The notes under the pieces were generated by a model. That model was given only the letters and a program-made list of their open reading frames with translations, was not told the DNA's origin and did no database searches. Of a stretch of 64,000 bases of DNA, positions 28,704 to 36,774 are shown piece after piece. Where the stretch lies: contig CAZAXX010000001.1 of the NCBI GenBank assembly GCA_964489265.1, forward strand, positions 1 through 64,000, in the 5' to 3' direction. How positions within the stretch are numbered: position 1 is the stretch's first letter; the number at the start of each line of letters is the position of its first letter. Position numbers and translations under genes: made by a program. The stretch comes from CAYRUP01 sp964489265. Lineage in GTDB: Bacteria; Pseudomonadota; Gammaproteobacteria; DSM-16500.

Positions 28704-29246
28704 ATGAGTAAGACCAGTAAAACCGCTTACGCTATTTTGGGCATGTTAACGATTGAACCGATGTCTGGCTATGATATACGTCAACTCATGCAAAAAAGCA
28801 CTGCACATTTTTGGTCTGAAAGCGATGGTCAGCTATATCCTGCTTTAGCAAATCTCACGGAACTCGAATGGATTACATGTAAACTTGCTAAAAAAAATAC
28901 GCGAGATAAAAAAATTTATTCCATTACAAAAAAAGGCAGAACTGAATTAAAAAAATGGCTGACAGAAGAAGCATTGACATTCAGTGTGCGCGATGAATTC
29001 CTGTTGAAACTTTTTTTTGGTGCGAATATAGCACCGCGTATCAACGCAGAACACATTGCAGCACGTCGTTATCAGGTTAAATCGTCTATTGCACAACTAA
29101 AAGCAACGAAAGACTATTTAATGCAAGAAGAAAAAAATTCGCCGCATCTGACGTATTGGCTCATGTCGCTTGATTACGGAATTAAGTTGGCACAAGCCAA
29201 ATTAGCCTGGTGTGATGAAGTAATCAATAAATTAAACGTGGAGTAG
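28704..29246 (+). CDS. PadR-family transcriptional regulator
   Basis: The 180-residue protein has an N-terminal winged helix with the PadR start (AYAILGMLTIEPMSGYDIRQLM), SDGQLYPALANLTELEWI and KIYSITKKGRTELKKWL, then a C-terminal helical dimer domain. These are usually repressors of transport or detoxification genes. AAGGT precedes the ATG. It is followed after five bases by a small membrane protein, probably its target. Confidence 0.9.
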   Translation: MSKTSKTAYAILGMLTIEPMSGYDIRQLMQKSTAHFWSESDGQLYPALANLTELEWITCKLAKKNTRDKKIYSITKKGRTELKKWLTEEALTFSVRDEFLLKLFFGANIAPRINAEHIAARRYQVKSSIAQLKATKDYLMQEEKNSPHLTYWLMSLDYGIKLAQAKLAWCDEVINKLNVE

Positions 29247-29251
29247 GAGAA

Positions 29252-29725
29252 ATGAGTTTTACAACAGTAATAATGATTGGGGCGATCATCGTTTTTGTGT
29301 TGCTGCCCAGTTTGAAAGATCGAGTTATTCCAGTAAAAAAATTAGCAATTACCCCCGCTATTTTTATGTATTTGTTTTATCAAAATGTCACAGAAGATTT
29401 TTATCTTAATTTTGATAGTCAGATTATGTTGCTAGTTGGTGTCCTGTTTGGCATTGTGGCAGGGATTCTGTTACGACTAAATATGCGTATTCAAGCAGAT
29501 AGAGATCAAAAGCTCATTAGTCTGCCGGGTACTTATTCAAATATCCTCGTGTTTTTATTGATTTTCAGCGTGCATTTTGTCATGGGATATTTACAGTCAG
29601 TCAAGCCTGAGCTGTTTCATGTGGCAAACGCGACGGCGAATGTTTTATTATTTATGTTAGCTTTTTCATCTGCTATTACGGTAGGCGCGAGTTTATGCCT
29701 GTTTTATAAATATTCTAGGGTATAA
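29252..29725 (+). CDS. small membrane protein in the padR operon
   Basis: The 157-residue protein has four or five hydrophobic helices and a short basic loop (LRLNMRIQADRDQK). No family can be named with confidence. GGAG precedes the ATG. It directly follows padR and is likely controlled by it. The role may be a stress-induced membrane component, but this is inference from context alone. Confidence 0.65.
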   Translation: MSFTTVIMIGAIIVFVLLPSLKDRVIPVKKLAITPAIFMYLFYQNVTEDFYLNFDSQIMLLVGVLFGIVAGILLRLNMRIQADRDQKLISLPGTYSNILVFLLIFSVHFVMGYLQSVKPELFHVANATANVLLFMLAFSSAITVGASLCLFYKYSRV

Positions 29726-29758
29726 TAGGGTCTGCTGACTTTAATAAAGGAAAATGCA

Positions 29759-31429
29759 ATGATTCTGGCAGAATGGATTATCCAACAGTTAGAACTCTTG
29801 CGTTGTGGCCACGTTTTTTTGGTACCCGGTTTAGAATTGGAACCATTGATTTCGGTACTCGGTGCGCAAACTGCAATTCAACCGATTGTGACGAGCCATG
29901 AAGAAGGCGCTGGATTTATGGCGGATGGCTATGCGCGAGTACGTAATCAAATGGGCGTTTGTTTGGCGATTGGTGCACCGGGTGCTGCCAATTTGGTACC
30001 GGCGTTGCTCGCTGCAAGTTCCGATCGAACCAAGCTTTTTTGTATCACAGGTGGTTCAGCTACAAAAATTGCAGGAAAAGTCGATGATATCGATGACGCA
30101 TTATTAATGAAGCCTGCTACGCGTTATTCGGAGAGCTGTCAGCTCATTTCACAAGTCCCTAAAAAATGGCAAGCAGCATTGCAAGCAATTCATGGCAATT
30201 TACCGGGCGCTGCCCATTTAGCATTACCTCGTGATTTACAACTTGCAGAAATACAGCCCGAGAAATTAGATTATCATTTTTTTAAAACCCGCCATTTAGC
30301 TGATACTCATGCATTAGATCATGTAATCAAACGTTATTTGCAAAAAGAAAAAGTTGCGTTGCTGGTCGGTCGTGGTGCTGTGTTAAGTCATGCTGAAAAA
30401 GCTTTACAAACATTTGTAGAACGCTATCAAATTCCGTTTGCACTAACATTTGCTGCAAAAGGTTTATTGCCAGAAACGCATCCGTTGTGTTTAGGTATGT
30501 TTGGTTATGCTGGGCATAAACGTGCAATTGAAACTCTCTTGAGTGATGAGATTGAAACACTCTTGATTTTAGGTTCCAGTTTAAATGCGCGTGATACGTT
30601 ATGCTGGAGTAAAGAATTGCAACGCGGCAAAACCTTAGTGCAAATTGATTTAGATAATACAATGTTACATCGCAATTATCCGGTGACGTATGCGGTACAA
30701 AGTGATTGCACAGCAACGCTTGATTATTTTAATCAAGCGACATTAACTGATTTAACAAAGACACAACCAGCTCGTTCCAGCTGGGTAAAAAAATTAATGA
30801 AAATTCCTTTGTTTTATGACATTGCACGAATGAATTCTGAAGCAACACCACTAGAGCCTGCGCATTTGATTGCAACAGTCAATCAACTCATGCCAGATAA
30901 TACAATTTGCTATATTGATTCGGGTGCGCACCGTGCTTTTGCAGGACATTACTGGATAACCAAACCTGGCGGCAACGTTATTTCAGCAACCAATATTGGC
31001 CCGATGGGTTGGGCGATTTCCGCTGCGATTGGCGGCAAACTGGCAGCGCCTGAGCATCCTGTGTTAGTGATTACGGGTGATGGTTGCATGCGTATGCATG
31101 GTATGGAAATTGCAACGGCAGCGCGTTATCAAATTCCAGTGATATTTTTGATTAGCAACAATGATGCATTGGGTGATATGTATTTGCGAGAAAAGAAAGT
31201 GAATAAAGGCGCGCGGGAAATGACATTGTTAACAGACATTGATTGGGTGCTATTCGGTAAAGCATTGGGAGTGGAAGGTGTGACAATTCGCGAAGCTAAA
31301 GAAATTCCACGGGTCATTGAACAAGCGCTTTCACTCAATAAACCATTTATCATTAATGCAATCACTAATCGTGATGCGCCAGCACCAATTGAACCATATC
31401 AAGAATTAGTGAAAGACTGGTTGTCATAG
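29759..31429 (+). CDS. thiamine-diphosphate enzyme, acetolactate-synthase-like
   Basis: The 556-residue protein has the three-domain layout of this family. The N-domain carries the activating Glu in SHEEGAGFMADGYAR (E48 or E49). The middle domain contains ALLVGRGAV. The C-domain TPP motif is GDGCMRMHGMEIATAA ... NN. Length fits acetolactate synthase large subunits and related decarboxylases. No small regulatory subunit or ilv gene is adjacent, so it is probably a catabolic or decarboxylating member. AAAGGA precedes the ATG. Confidence 0.85.
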   Translation: MILAEWIIQQLELLRCGHVFLVPGLELEPLISVLGAQTAIQPIVTSHEEGAGFMADGYARVRNQMGVCLAIGAPGAANLVPALLAASSDRTKLFCITGGSATKIAGKVDDIDDALLMKPATRYSESCQLISQVPKKWQAALQAIHGNLPGAAHLALPRDLQLAEIQPEKLDYHFFKTRHLADTHALDHVIKRYLQKEKVALLVGRGAVLSHAEKALQTFVERYQIPFALTFAAKGLLPETHPLCLGMFGYAGHKRAIETLLSDEIETLLILGSSLNARDTLCWSKELQRGKTLVQIDLDNTMLHRNYPVTYAVQSDCTATLDYFNQATLTDLTKTQPARSSWVKKLMKIPLFYDIARMNSEATPLEPAHLIATVNQLMPDNTICYIDSGAHRAFAGHYWITKPGGNVISATNIGPMGWAISAAIGGKLAAPEHPVLVITGDGCMRMHGMEIATAARYQIPVIFLISNNDALGDMYLREKKVNKGAREMTLLTDIDWVLFGKALGVEGVTIREAKEIPRVIEQALSLNKPFIINAITNRDAPAPIEPYQELVKDWLS

Positions 31430-31442
31430 CTAGGAGAATCCA

Positions 31443-31871
31443 TTGACAGAGAATTGGATTAAGATCACATCGACAATTTTTTTGAATCCAGCAGAAGTGA
31501 CTATCACGTTTATCAATTCTCCTGGCCCTGGCGGGCAAAATGTTAATAAAGTTGCAACCGGCGTGTTGCTTCGTTTTAATGTGTTACATTCAACAACATT
31601 ACCTGATGATGTGCGAATGCGTTTGGTTGCATTACTGGGCAAGCGACTTACTACAGCAGGCGAGCTTATCATTAAAGCAACGCGCTTTCGTACGCAAGAA
31701 CGCAATAAACAAGATGCATTGAATCGCTTGTATGAACAAATTAAAAGTGTAGCAGTTCCACCTAAAAAGCGCAGAAAAACCAAACCTACGTTTGCGTCCA
31801 AGCAGCGTCGCTTGAGCAAGAAAAAATTGCATGCAACTAAAAAAACGTTGCGGCGGAATTTAGGCGATTAG
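31443..31871 (+). CDS. arfB: ArfB-type peptidyl-tRNA hydrolase (alternative ribosome rescue)
   Basis: The 142-residue protein has the GGQ motif (residues 30-32 in SPGPGGQNVNKV) and a basic C-terminal tail rich in Lys and Arg, which in ArfB enters the empty mRNA channel. It frees stalled ribosomes without a stop codon. It starts with TTG, seven bases after AGGAG. It lies 13 bases after the TPP enzyme stop and may be co-transcribed. Confidence 0.9.
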   Translation: MTENWIKITSTIFLNPAEVTITFINSPGPGGQNVNKVATGVLLRFNVLHSTTLPDDVRMRLVALLGKRLTTAGELIIKATRFRTQERNKQDALNRLYEQIKSVAVPPKKRRKTKPTFASKQRRLSKKKLHATKKTLRRNLGD

Positions 31872-31950
31872 GTTGTCATCCTGAACGTCAGTGAAGGATC
31901 TCCGAGTTATAATATGGAGGTCCTTCACTGACGTTCAGGATGACAAACCT
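31871..31950. repeat. long GTCATCCTGAACG palindrome between arfB and lolC
   Basis: Arms of about 33 bp, nearly perfect, surround a 13-base centre containing GTTATAATATG. It starts at the arfB stop and reaches the lolC stop, so it separates convergent genes. The same family occurs at 55549-55683 and 62697-62770. Confidence 0.8.
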
Positions 31951-33202
31951 AATCATACCGCAATGCGTCAGCCGGCTCTGTTTTTGCAGCTGTCCAGGCA
32001 GGATAGAGTGTCGCAAGCAAACTCAACACAAGTGCAACAACACTAATTGTGATAACGTCAGACCAATGCAATTCAGACGGTAAATAATTCACGAAATAAA
32101 CGCTGGAAGAAATAAGTTGCGTATGCAAAACATGTTGAATCCAAATCGATATGGCACTGATATTCCATGCCAGCAACATCCCGAAAATAACTCCAAGCAA
32201 TGTTCCACCAATTCCAATTGCAGCACCTTGCACAATAAAAATAGTTAAAATCATATTAGGTGTGGCACCGAATGTGCGTAAAATCGCAATATCAGCTTGT
32301 TTATTTTTAACAGCCATCACCATGGTAGAAATCAAATTAAAAACGGCCACTGCAATAATCAAAATAAAAATAAAAAACATCATGGTTTTTGTCGTGCGAA
32401 TATTTTCAAAAAAATCGCCCAATTGCTCCGTCCAATTACCAGCTCTTAACGTGGGAGGCAATTGCGGTTCTAATTCACGTGCAATTCTCGGTGCGGCATA
32501 AATGTCTTTTACATTGATATGCAGTGCCGTCACAGCATGGCCTAAGCCAAATAAATTTTGTGCGTCTGTTAAATCGATATATGCAAATTTTGCATCAAAA
32601 CCAAAACCACCACCGCCTGCACGAAATATTCCGACGACGGTAAATTGTTTGAAGCTGGGTGTGATGTTGGTTGTTGTGAAAGAACCTTTTGGTATCGCAA
32701 CAATGATTCCATCACCGAGTTTGACATTGAGATGGTTCGCTAAATTTTCACCTAAAATAATTCCAAATTGCCCCGGTTTTAAATGAGTAAGTTGACCTTG
32801 GGTGATTTGCGTTGCTAACGCAGAAACTGTTTTTTCCTGGTCTGGGAGAATGCCAGTCACAATGGCGGGTTCAGTTAAATTCGAATTGCTCAACATTGCC
32901 TGACCACTGATGAAAGGTGCGCTGCCAGTAACGCCCGGATGCTGGAGCACGATTTTTTCTAGCGCTTGCCAATCGGAAATTTGGCCGTTGTAGCTGCCAA
33001 GGACGATAGGTGAAATCATGCCAAAAACTTGTTTTTTGATTTCGCGGTCAAATCCATTTAATACTGATAAAACTGTAATAAGCACAACGACGCCTAACGC
33101 GATTCCCAACATCGAAATCAATGAAATCAATGAAATAAAATGATTTCGGCGCTTTGCGCGAGTGTAACGTAATCCAATAAAGAGAGCGGCAGGTCGAAAC
33201 AA
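31949..33202 (-). CDS. lolC: lipoprotein-releasing ABC transporter permease (LolC/LolE)
   Basis: The 417-residue protein has one N-terminal helix, a large periplasmic MacB-like domain and three C-terminal helices. LFIGLRYTRAKRRNHFISLI, ALGVVVLITVLSVLNGFDREI and LRTFGATPNMILTIF are typical. It moves lipoproteins from the inner membrane to LolA. It starts with TTG after CGGAG. No lolD ATPase follows; the next downstream feature is a palindrome and convergent arfB, so its ATPase must be elsewhere. Confidence 0.9.
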   Translation of the reverse strand: MFRPAALFIGLRYTRAKRRNHFISLISLISMLGIALGVVVLITVLSVLNGFDREIKKQVFGMISPIVLGSYNGQISDWQALEKIVLQHPGVTGSAPFISGQAMLSNSNLTEPAIVTGILPDQEKTVSALATQITQGQLTHLKPGQFGIILGENLANHLNVKLGDGIIVAIPKGSFTTTNITPSFKQFTVVGIFRAGGGGFGFDAKFAYIDLTDAQNLFGLGHAVTALHINVKDIYAAPRIARELEPQLPPTLRAGNWTEQLGDFFENIRTTKTMMFFIFILIIAVAVFNLISTMVMAVKNKQADIAILRTFGATPNMILTIFIVQGAAIGIGGTLLGVIFGMLLAWNISAISIWIQHVLHTQLISSSVYFVNYLPSELHWSDVITISVVALVLSLLATLYPAWTAAKTEPADALRYD

Positions 33203-33239
33203 GCTGTGATACTCCGAAAATTTTAAATTTAATGCAAAG

Positions 33240-34418
33240 CTATCTTACTGGCGTGGGTGAGGGATGACAAGTCGCTGCGGGTTTTTGTAGCGGCACAGCA
33301 ATATAATTTTGCACTAATTCATCAATAAATGATTGGGAACTGGATGGCGCGAAGAGCGAAAAATTTAAAGATTCTGTCAGGCAGGTGATTGGCTTGATGC
33401 CGTCATTGATTGTTTCATCCTGTAAAAAAGCCTGAATAAATTTCCCAACCGTTGTTTCGTTGGGATAAGTCACGCCTCTGCCATTATCTATCATGTCGCC
33501 GAGCATACTGCGAAGTTTGGTTAATATTTTAATTTTTTGCGATGGATCTTTGAGATGCGAACGTTTTTTTAATTCTTCAACTTGAATATCAACTTCATAG
33601 TAAGCATCGGCTAATTCTAAGGTTGAGTTATCACCGACGAACTGATATTCCTCTTCGTCTTTTGCATCAGCAAGTGGTTTTGATTCGGGCAAGCATAAAC
33701 GATTAATTTCGTAACTGATATCTTGCACTAATCGGTGCGATGACATAATTGATAAATGGCCATGTCTATCAAGCAACGTCGCTGGTTGATCAATACTCGT
33801 TGCTTCTGATTTTACGAGATCATCCTTTTCTGCAGCGTAATAAAAACGTTTTACTTTGGATTGATGAATTTTATCAACGAGCTTAATGAGAAAACTGCTG
33901 CCACATTCCATTTGTGCAATTGATTTTGATAATAAAGTCAAAGGATAGATTGCTAAAGAACTGCCGCGAAATGGTGTGCCAATGGCAAATTCTGCTACCA
34001 CTTCAATTCCCGCTTTTTCCGCCAAATATTCAGTGAGGTAGGCATTGACTAAGCCGCCTCGGGAATGTCCCCATAAGATGATGCGTTTATCCCCATTTTC
34101 TAGTATTTTTTTCAACAATTGTTCTGCAAAATCATCGATGCCTAATCCTTGAAAGCGTTCATCAAATGAAATCAGATGGATAGCTGAAACAGTATACGGC
34201 AGCATGCTCATGATGCGATTAGCTATACGGCGAAAAGCAGAGACACGATCGGCTGTGCCATGCGTGCAATAAATGGCAACGCTTTTATCTGGATCCGTGC
34301 GCATAAAATGGGGATTGGGCAGTGGAACATCTTGAAAACCAGCGCTTAACCATTCAAGGGCATGGGTTACCGCATTAGTGATGCTAACGGGTTGATATCG
34401 TTGCAGCCAGGCAAACAT
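33240..34418 (-). CDS. alpha/beta-hydrolase-like protein with GHSRGG nucleophile elbow
   Basis: The 392-residue protein has the nucleophile elbow ILWGHSRGGLVNAYL (S119) and the oxyanion-region start VAIYCTHGTADR. Possible catalytic His lie in DRHGHLSIMSSHR near residue 215. Residues from about 230 on form a helical tail of unknown fold. There is no signal peptide. It may be a lipase- or esterase-like enzyme or effector; the substrate is unknown. AAGGAG precedes the ATG. Confidence 0.65.
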   Translation of the reverse strand: MFAWLQRYQPVSITNAVTHALEWLSAGFQDVPLPNPHFMRTDPDKSVAIYCTHGTADRVSAFRRIANRIMSMLPYTVSAIHLISFDERFQGLGIDDFAEQLLKKILENGDKRIILWGHSRGGLVNAYLTEYLAEKAGIEVVAEFAIGTPFRGSSLAIYPLTLLSKSIAQMECGSSFLIKLVDKIHQSKVKRFYYAAEKDDLVKSEATSIDQPATLLDRHGHLSIMSSHRLVQDISYEINRLCLPESKPLADAKDEEEYQFVGDNSTLELADAYYEVDIQVEELKKRSHLKDPSQKIKILTKLRSMLGDMIDNGRGVTYPNETTVGKFIQAFLQDETINDGIKPITCLTESLNFSLFAPSSSQSFIDELVQNYIAVPLQKPAATCHPSPTPVR

Positions 34419-34481
34419 GCGCTAACTCCTTTTAGCCGATCAAATTGTTATTTTAGAACTGAAAGGACTGGAAGTAAAACA

Positions 34482-34511
34482 AAGCCCAGCTGAATGAACT
34501 CAGCCGGGCTT
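34482..34511 (-). terminator. rho-independent terminator of the second L,D-transpeptidase gene
   Basis: Read on the minus strand, AAGCCCGGCTG pairs with CAGCTGGGCTT and is followed by TTGTTTTA. It lies 11 bases after the stop at 34523. Confidence 0.8.
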
Positions 34512-34522
34512 GTGTGGTTTAT

Positions 34523-35107
34523 TTAATTATAGGGTAGTACGACAACTTTCGTGCCGACTGAAGCGAAGTTATATCGCATCCACTCCGCATCAGGGATACG
34601 CATACGGACACAACCATGACTGACGTTATCATTTACGACGATGTCATCTGGTGAGCCATGTAATGCTTGTCCATTGTTAAAGTACATGCAAAATGGCATG
34701 AGACCGCCACCGTTGGGTCTTGGATAAGTTTTCGAATAGCAACTGTTATCGCCCATGCTGGTGATATGGTACGTGCCTCGGCCAGTTCTGCAATCGGATT
34801 CATTTGCGGCATCGGGTGGACAGTTTGTTCCACCGGCGGTCGCAATACCTGCACGAATCAGGTTGCCATCTTTGTCATAGGCACCCCAGGCATGCGCATT
34901 GGGATCAACAACAACAGTTTTTTTGCCAGCTGTATCGAAATGTTGTGGCAGTTTGGCGCTGTAATCTTCTGAAAAACGAGCAGTATCATACCGCGGGGTA
35001 GGCGGGAGGTTGTTGTAAGCCATATCTGTACGGTTAGCGCAAGACGCGAGAAGAAGAACGAGGGAACAAGTAGCGAGTTGTAACGACGAAAAAAGTAATG
35101 TTCGCAT
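34523..35107 (-). CDS. L,D-transpeptidase lipoprotein (YkuD domain), copy 2
   Basis: The 194-residue protein has a lipobox LLASC (C23) and a YkuD domain with H150 in LHGSPDD and catalytic C166 in SHGCVRM. It shares VDPNAHAWGAY and DAEWMRYNFASVGTKV with the copy at 28086-28634, including the leader AAGGAGTG before the ATG. The longer ORF starts at a GTG at 35116, but the ATG at 35107 has the better ribosome site. It has its own terminator. Confidence 0.9.
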   Translation of the reverse strand: MRTLLFSSLQLATCSLVLLLASCANRTDMAYNNLPPTPRYDTARFSEDYSAKLPQHFDTAGKKTVVVDPNAHAWGAYDKDGNLIRAGIATAGGTNCPPDAANESDCRTGRGTYHITSMGDNSCYSKTYPRPNGGGLMPFCMYFNNGQALHGSPDDIVVNDNVSHGCVRMRIPDAEWMRYNFASVGTKVVVLPYN

Positions 35108-35241
35108 GGCAATCACTCCTTATTGTCATCATTTGTTAAGAATATTATACCTCTGTGAAAATAGGTTTTGGGTGTGGAATTTATGTACATTTTTAATTTT
35201 AATGGAATTTTATGGGTGATTTTGGCGGGGTATTTGGCGTC

Positions 35242-35277
35242 ATTGCGAGTCCAGCGTTTTTTGCTGGACGTGGCAAT
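35242..35277. repeat. palindrome ATTGCGAGTCCAGC...GCTGGACGTGGCAAT
   Basis: A six-bp perfect inner stem (TCCAGC and its complement) is extended by an outer ATTGC/GCAAT stem, around a T-run. It lies just after the stop of the dioxygenase operon and belongs to a different family from GTCATCC. It may act as a terminator. Confidence 0.6.
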
Positions 35278-35283
35278 CCAGGT

Positions 35284-36093
35284 TTACGACTCAGGTATTT
35301 GTGAATATTCGCCATTGGTAGGGTCAATTGAATGATCAATGAATCCATCAGTAAAATAAATATGATGTTGCAGACGTTTATCCAGTATTTCTAATTCACA
35401 ACCTTTTGCAAATGCCAGTTTCTCATTTCGTTGCAGCCAATGTATGTGGTGAATCATTGCTAACATATGTCGTGGGTGATTTGAAATATTCGGCATCCCT
35501 CTGTGCCAGAGACGCGCATCACGAATCAATATGCTGCCTTTTTTCATATTGGCTCGAATAGGCGGCGCAATAGTTTGTCGCGCTTCAAGAAAATCAGCTT
35601 CTACATATTTTTTGAAATGTAATATTCGGTGACTGCCAGGCCATATTTCCATACTTCCGTTATTTTCATCCACATCAACCAGCGGAATATTAATTATCAA
35701 AGAAACAGGAGGATGAGCAATGCGATTGCCTTGCCATAATGAACCGCAATCACTATGCACAGGTTGCATCATGCTGCCTGGACAGTTTGTGTTGGCGCTG
35801 TAAAAATCACTATAAAAATTTTCACCTAAAATGCGTTCAGAAATATCGATCACTAGCGGGTTTGAAACAATATCACGAAAAACATAAGGCGCATAACGCG
35901 GAGGATTTTGTTGGAGATGACCCTGCAGACTGCCAACACCTCCCCATTTTTTTTCATGAATCATCTGCAGTGTTTCAGCCAGCATCTTGTGATGCAATAA
36001 ATCTAAATGCAGAGAAGAAACACAATCATCAAGAATAACAAAACCTTCTAAAAGTAATTGATTGACAGTTTCATTAATATCGATATTCATCAT
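35284..36093 (-). CDS. phytanoyl-CoA dioxygenase (PhyH) family Fe(II)/2-oxoglutarate oxygenase
   Basis: The 269-residue double-stranded beta-helix protein has the iron ligands H113-x-D115 (PVHSDCGSLW) and H197 (RLWHRGMPN), with GSMEIWPGSH between. It hydroxylates a small molecule or sugar-linked group. Two adjacent ATGs start it, and they overlap the stop of the methyltransferase before it. It is the last gene of the 42.4-35.3 kb operon, so it likely modifies the glycan precursor. Confidence 0.85.
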   Translation of the reverse strand: MMNIDINETVNQLLLEGFVILDDCVSSLHLDLLHHKMLAETLQMIHEKKWGGVGSLQGHLQQNPPRYAPYVFRDIVSNPLVIDISERILGENFYSDFYSANTNCPGSMMQPVHSDCGSLWQGNRIAHPPVSLIINIPLVDVDENNGSMEIWPGSHRILHFKKYVEADFLEARQTIAPPIRANMKKGSILIRDARLWHRGMPNISNHPRHMLAMIHHIHWLQRNEKLAFAKGCELEILDKRLQHHIYFTDGFIDHSIDPTNGEYSQIPES

Positions 36094-36767
36094 ACTTGCT
36101 CGCGTTTATTAAATGAAATTTCGTAAATAGTATGATGACCATTGGCATCTTGCGTTTTTAACAGAGTATCAACCTGAAATAATTTTAAATTCAACGCAAT
36201 TGTCAGGGGATCATGCTCAGACTCTGTCATGCTTGAAAAAGGCAGAAGAATTTTTGTGTTGGGATGAGAAAATTTTTCAAGTGACATAAAAAAACGAGTC
36301 AGTATTTCTTTGCCGCCATCTGGATTATCACCAAAGACAGGTTTTCCTAGTGTGGGATAATAGGGATGATTAAATACGATCAAATCAAACTGCATCGACG
36401 GAATATTTAAAAATAAGTCACTCTCAATAATGTGAATAGGCGCCAAATCCGGATTTAACTTGCTATTTTCTAAGGTGCAGTGAATGGCTGGTTTATGAAT
36501 ATCAGCGGCCCAAACCTCCGGTATCCCACATTGTCGCATGTGCAAAGCCAATATTCCTGAACCGCAACCCATATCAAGTGCGGTGTAAATTTGTTTTTGT
36601 TTTTGAATGGCCTTCGCCAAATAAAGTGTGGTAGCACCCAAGTCAGGTGGGAATACATCCTCTGCAATTATTAATTTGATATTCAATAATTCAATAGAGT
36701 AAGGTTGTTTTTTCCTGATACGGTGAAATAGTTCACCGCGTAAAACTTTTTGCGTTAGTGTATTCAT
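36090..36767 (-). CDS. class I methyltransferase, HemK/RsmC-like
   Basis: The 226-residue protein has SAM motif I ALDMGCGSGILALHM, VWAADIHKPAI, and FNHPYY in the place where N-methyltransferases carry NPPY. The ORF opens at 36815 inside the upstream gene; the ATG at 36767 lies eight bases after that gene's stop and is preferred, though its ribosome site is weak. It is in the eight-gene glycan operon. It may methylate an amine or amide on a sugar; this is inferred from the NxPY-type motif. Confidence 0.75.
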   Translation of the reverse strand: MNTLTQKVLRGELFHRIRKKQPYSIELLNIKLIIAEDVFPPDLGATTLYLAKAIQKQKQIYTALDMGCGSGILALHMRQCGIPEVWAADIHKPAIHCTLENSKLNPDLAPIHIIESDLFLNIPSMQFDLIVFNHPYYPTLGKPVFGDNPDGGKEILTRFFMSLEKFSHPNTKILLPFSSMTESEHDPLTIALNLKLFQVDTLLKTQDANGHHTIYEISFNKREQV

Positions 36768-36774
36768 GGGATGC

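Noticed and set aside
30327..30716. 129-codon minus-strand ORF inside the TPP enzyme gene
   Set aside because: Shadow of a conserved gene; His- and Gln-rich translation is typical of the opposite frame.
31430..31819. 129-codon minus-strand ORF opposite arfB
   Set aside because: It is antisense to a clear GGQ-motif gene and its residues show no family pattern.
32151..32786. Two plus-strand ORFs opposite lolC
   Set aside because: Both are antisense to well-conserved LolC segments and have no ribosome site.
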